From Actinomycetota bacterium (GTDB lineage Bacteria > Actinomycetota > CADDZG01 > WHSQ01): a DNA stretch of 64,000 nt. The stretch covers positions 289,834-353,833 of the forward strand of contig JAUJPD010000001.1 of the NCBI GenBank assembly GCA_030447315.1, read 5' to 3'. Of this stretch, positions 62,421 through 64,000 are shown in pieces. The stretch's first letter is position 1. Each line of letters begins with the position of its first letter. Under the pieces are notes generated by a model that saw only the letters and a program-made list of their open reading frames with translations, was not told where the DNA came from and did not search any database. Both the position numbers and the translations under genes were made by a program.

Positions 62421-63626
62421 ATGGATCACGGAGAGGGTCGAAGTACCAGCACCGTAAAAGGGCTCCTGGCGGAGATCAAAGACTCCTCGGAGCTGATGGT
62501 GGACCTTGCGTACGCGGCGGTCTTCTACGCGGACGCAGATCTGGCCAAAGAGGTCGTGCGCCTCGAAGAACGGATGTTCTCGGACCTCCGCCAATTGCGG
62601 AAGCTCGTCATCTTGTCGGCGCGCAGCCCCGAGGATGCCGAGCACATGGCCGGCGTTCTGGAGATAGCTTCCGCCGTGGAGAAGATCGCCGATGCCGCCG
62701 AGGACATCGCTCACGTCGTGCACTCAGGCCTGGGCATCCTGGACGACCTTCGCAAGGACCTGCGCTACGCGGACGAGATCGTGTCGCGCGTGAAGGTTCG
62801 AGAAGGCGCTCCCGCGGGCGGGCGCTCGCTGCGCGACCTATCACTGCCGGTCGAGATCGGCATGTGGGTCATAGCGACGCGAAGAGGCGGGGACTGGGAT
62901 CTCGATCCGGGTCCGGACTATGTCGTGGCGACCAACGACGTGATGCTGATCAAAGGGCCCGAGGACGGGGTTCGGCTCGCGCGGGAGCTATTCGGTGCTC
63001 CGGAGCTGCCCGACACGCCCGAGCCGTCCACCGTGGTGCTGTCCGACCTCGATCGCGCCGTCGACCTGTTGGTCGAGATGAAGAACTCGGCAGAGGTTGC
63101 CGTCGGTCTTGCGTACTCGGCTTTGTTATTCAACGATCCTGCGCTGGCGGCCGAGGTGGGGAACCTCGAGGCCCGGTCCGACGCGGTACACGACGAGCTC
63201 GAATCGTGGGTGCTCAGAAGCTCGCAAGAAGCTCGCAACCCCGACGACCTGCGGGGACTGCTTCATCTGGCGCACGCATCCGAGATCATCTTCGACTCCG
63301 CTCGCGAGATGACGCGCCTCGTCGAACAGGGACAAGAGCTTCATCCGGTGATCGCAGCCGCTTTGGTCGAATCCGATGAGTTCGGTCACGAAACCGTCGT
63401 GGGCGAGGGCTCGGCCGCGCAGGGAAAGACCATCAAAGAGCTGTCGATCGAGACGGAGACGGGGATGTTCGTCCTCGCCGTCCAGCGGGGACGGCGCTGG
63501 ATGTATCGCCCCAAGCCGGGGCTGACGCTCTGCCCGGGCGATCGGATCATCGCGGTGGGTCCCGCCGAGGGGGCCGAGGAGCTCGATGAGCTCGTGGGCA
63601 TGAAGCGCGAGCTCGCGGAGGCGTAG
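62421..63626 (+). CDS. Tandem PhoU / TrkA-C (RCK_C) regulatory protein
   Basis: A 401-residue soluble protein with the order PhoU (about 10-115), RCK_C (about 126-190), PhoU (about 205-312), RCK_C (about 330-395). Both RCK_C parts share the pattern SLRDLSLPVEIGMWVIATRR and TIKELSIETETGMFVLAVQR. This matches COG3273, found next to COG1824 permeases in archaea. It probably gates or senses for the transporter encoded 37 nt upstream. The internal duplication is clear from the sequence. Confidence 0.85.
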   Translation: MDHGEGRSTSTVKGLLAEIKDSSELMVDLAYAAVFYADADLAKEVVRLEERMFSDLRQLRKLVILSARSPEDAEHMAGVLEIASAVEKIADAAEDIAHVVHSGLGILDDLRKDLRYADEIVSRVKVREGAPAGGRSLRDLSLPVEIGMWVIATRRGGDWDLDPGPDYVVATNDVMLIKGPEDGVRLARELFGAPELPDTPEPSTVVLSDLDRAVDLLVEMKNSAEVAVGLAYSALLFNDPALAAEVGNLEARSDAVHDELESWVLRSSQEARNPDDLRGLLHLAHASEIIFDSAREMTRLVEQGQELHPVIAAALVESDEFGHETVVGEGSAAQGKTIKELSIETETGMFVLAVQRGRRWMYRPKPGLTLCPGDRIIAVGPAEGAEELDELVGMKRELAEA

Positions 63627-63670
63627 GGGCAACCCGGGGCGGGCATACTGCTCGAACGGAAGGAGCAGTG

Positions 63671-63985
63671 ATGGCGAAAGACAAGATCGGTAAGAACAAG
63701 ATCAAGTGGAACGAAGACATCCAGCCCGACGGCTCGATCCCGGTCAAGCCGACGCTTGGCCAGACGATGGGAGCCATGATCGCCGGCATCCTGGCCGTGA
63801 AGCTGGCGACCTACGTCGTCACCACGCTGTGGCGCTTGGTCACCCGTGAGGACCCGCCCCAGATCGACATGGATGTCGCTCCGGGAAAGAAGGCCGCGTG
63901 GATCGCGTTGGTCGGCGCGGCGTCGGGGGCGGCCCGACAGATGGCGCGCGACAAGATCAAGCCGCCGACCGGAGGCGCGGCCTAA
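63671..63985 (+). CDS. Small DUF4235-like membrane protein
   Basis: 104 residues with two hydrophobic segments (LGQTMGAMIAGILAVKLATY and AAWIALVGAASGAARQM) around a charged loop containing TLWRLVTREDPPQ. This fits the actinobacterial DUF4235 family. AGGAG lies 5 nt before the ATG; a GTG one codon earlier is less well placed. Function unknown. Last gene before the right edge. Confidence 0.75.
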   Translation: MAKDKIGKNKIKWNEDIQPDGSIPVKPTLGQTMGAMIAGILAVKLATYVVTTLWRLVTREDPPQIDMDVAPGKKAAWIALVGAASGAARQMARDKIKPPTGGAA

Positions 63986-64000
63986 CCCCGTTCTCTTCGC

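Noticed and set aside
60793-62457. A 554-codon open frame overlapping the MgtE-like gene in another frame
   Set aside because: Arg/Gly/Pro/His-rich composition typical of an alternative frame in GC-rich DNA; the MgtE frame has clear membrane helices.

Overview
The window is a gene-dense, high-GC piece of a bacterial chromosome that reads almost entirely as core housekeeping. An uncultured, probably deep-branching member of the Actinomycetota fits best. The evidence is the CarD regulator, the neighbouring DUF3263 and LytR_C genes, the DUF2520 gene next to panC, the DUF2342 zinc protease, glucosyl-3-phosphoglycerate synthase, a zinc-type S14, tailed ribosomal proteins and many GTG/TTG starts. 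A Bacillus-type SigH and an archaeal-looking MgtE/PhoU-TrkA pair are less usual for the phylum.

Layout, mostly minus strand and so transcribed from right to left. From 64 kb inwards: a plus-strand cation-transport pair with a DUF4235 protein (61-64 kb); a small zinc-finger protein, an acidic membrane protein, DUF2342 protease, tilS, hpt and ftsH (55-61 kb); folate genes folE-folP-folB-folK (53-55 kb); DUF2520, panC, coaX and lysS (49-53 kb); a LivK-like binding protein and clpC (44.6-49 kb); radA, carD, ispD, ispF, cysS, rlmB, sigH, tRNA-Thr and gdhA (37-44 kb). A mixed-strand interval (27-37 kb) carries DUF3263/LytR_C, trehalose genes otsA and otsB, a glycerate kinase, gpgS, an AI-2E permease, two response regulators, an ECF sigma/anti-sigma pair and tRNA-Trp. 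Then come secE-nusG-rplK-rplA-(DUF2087 regulator)-rplJ-rplL-rpoB-rpoC-rpsL-rpsG-fusA-tuf and the S10/spc ribosomal genes down to rpsH, which runs to the left edge. This order closely follows the ancestral order known from the origin-proximal region of Bacillus subtilis.

The genes join transcription and translation machinery (RNA polymerase, NusG, two dozen ribosomal proteins, EF-Tu, EF-G, LysRS, CysRS, TilS, RlmB) with quality control (ClpC, FtsH, RadA), cofactor supply (folate, pantothenate/CoA, MEP isoprenoids) and compatible-solute synthesis (glucosylglycerate and trehalose). Good sigma-A type promoters precede rpoB and rpsL. An attenuator-like hairpin precedes rplJ. Many solitary genes have a TANNNT-like box 6-8 nt before the start codon and no Shine-Dalgarno sequence, as expected for leaderless transcripts.

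There are about 15 one- or two-base indels in nine genes. They hit essential genes (rpsL, rpsG, lysS, clpC) and often sit in C/G runs, so they look like consensus errors rather than real pseudogenes. The most unusual structure is a four-copy tandem array derived from the 3' half of tRNA-Trp, each copy ending in a terminator-like hairpin plus T-run (27.29-27.55 kb). No rRNA, CRISPR array, insertion sequence or prophage was found.
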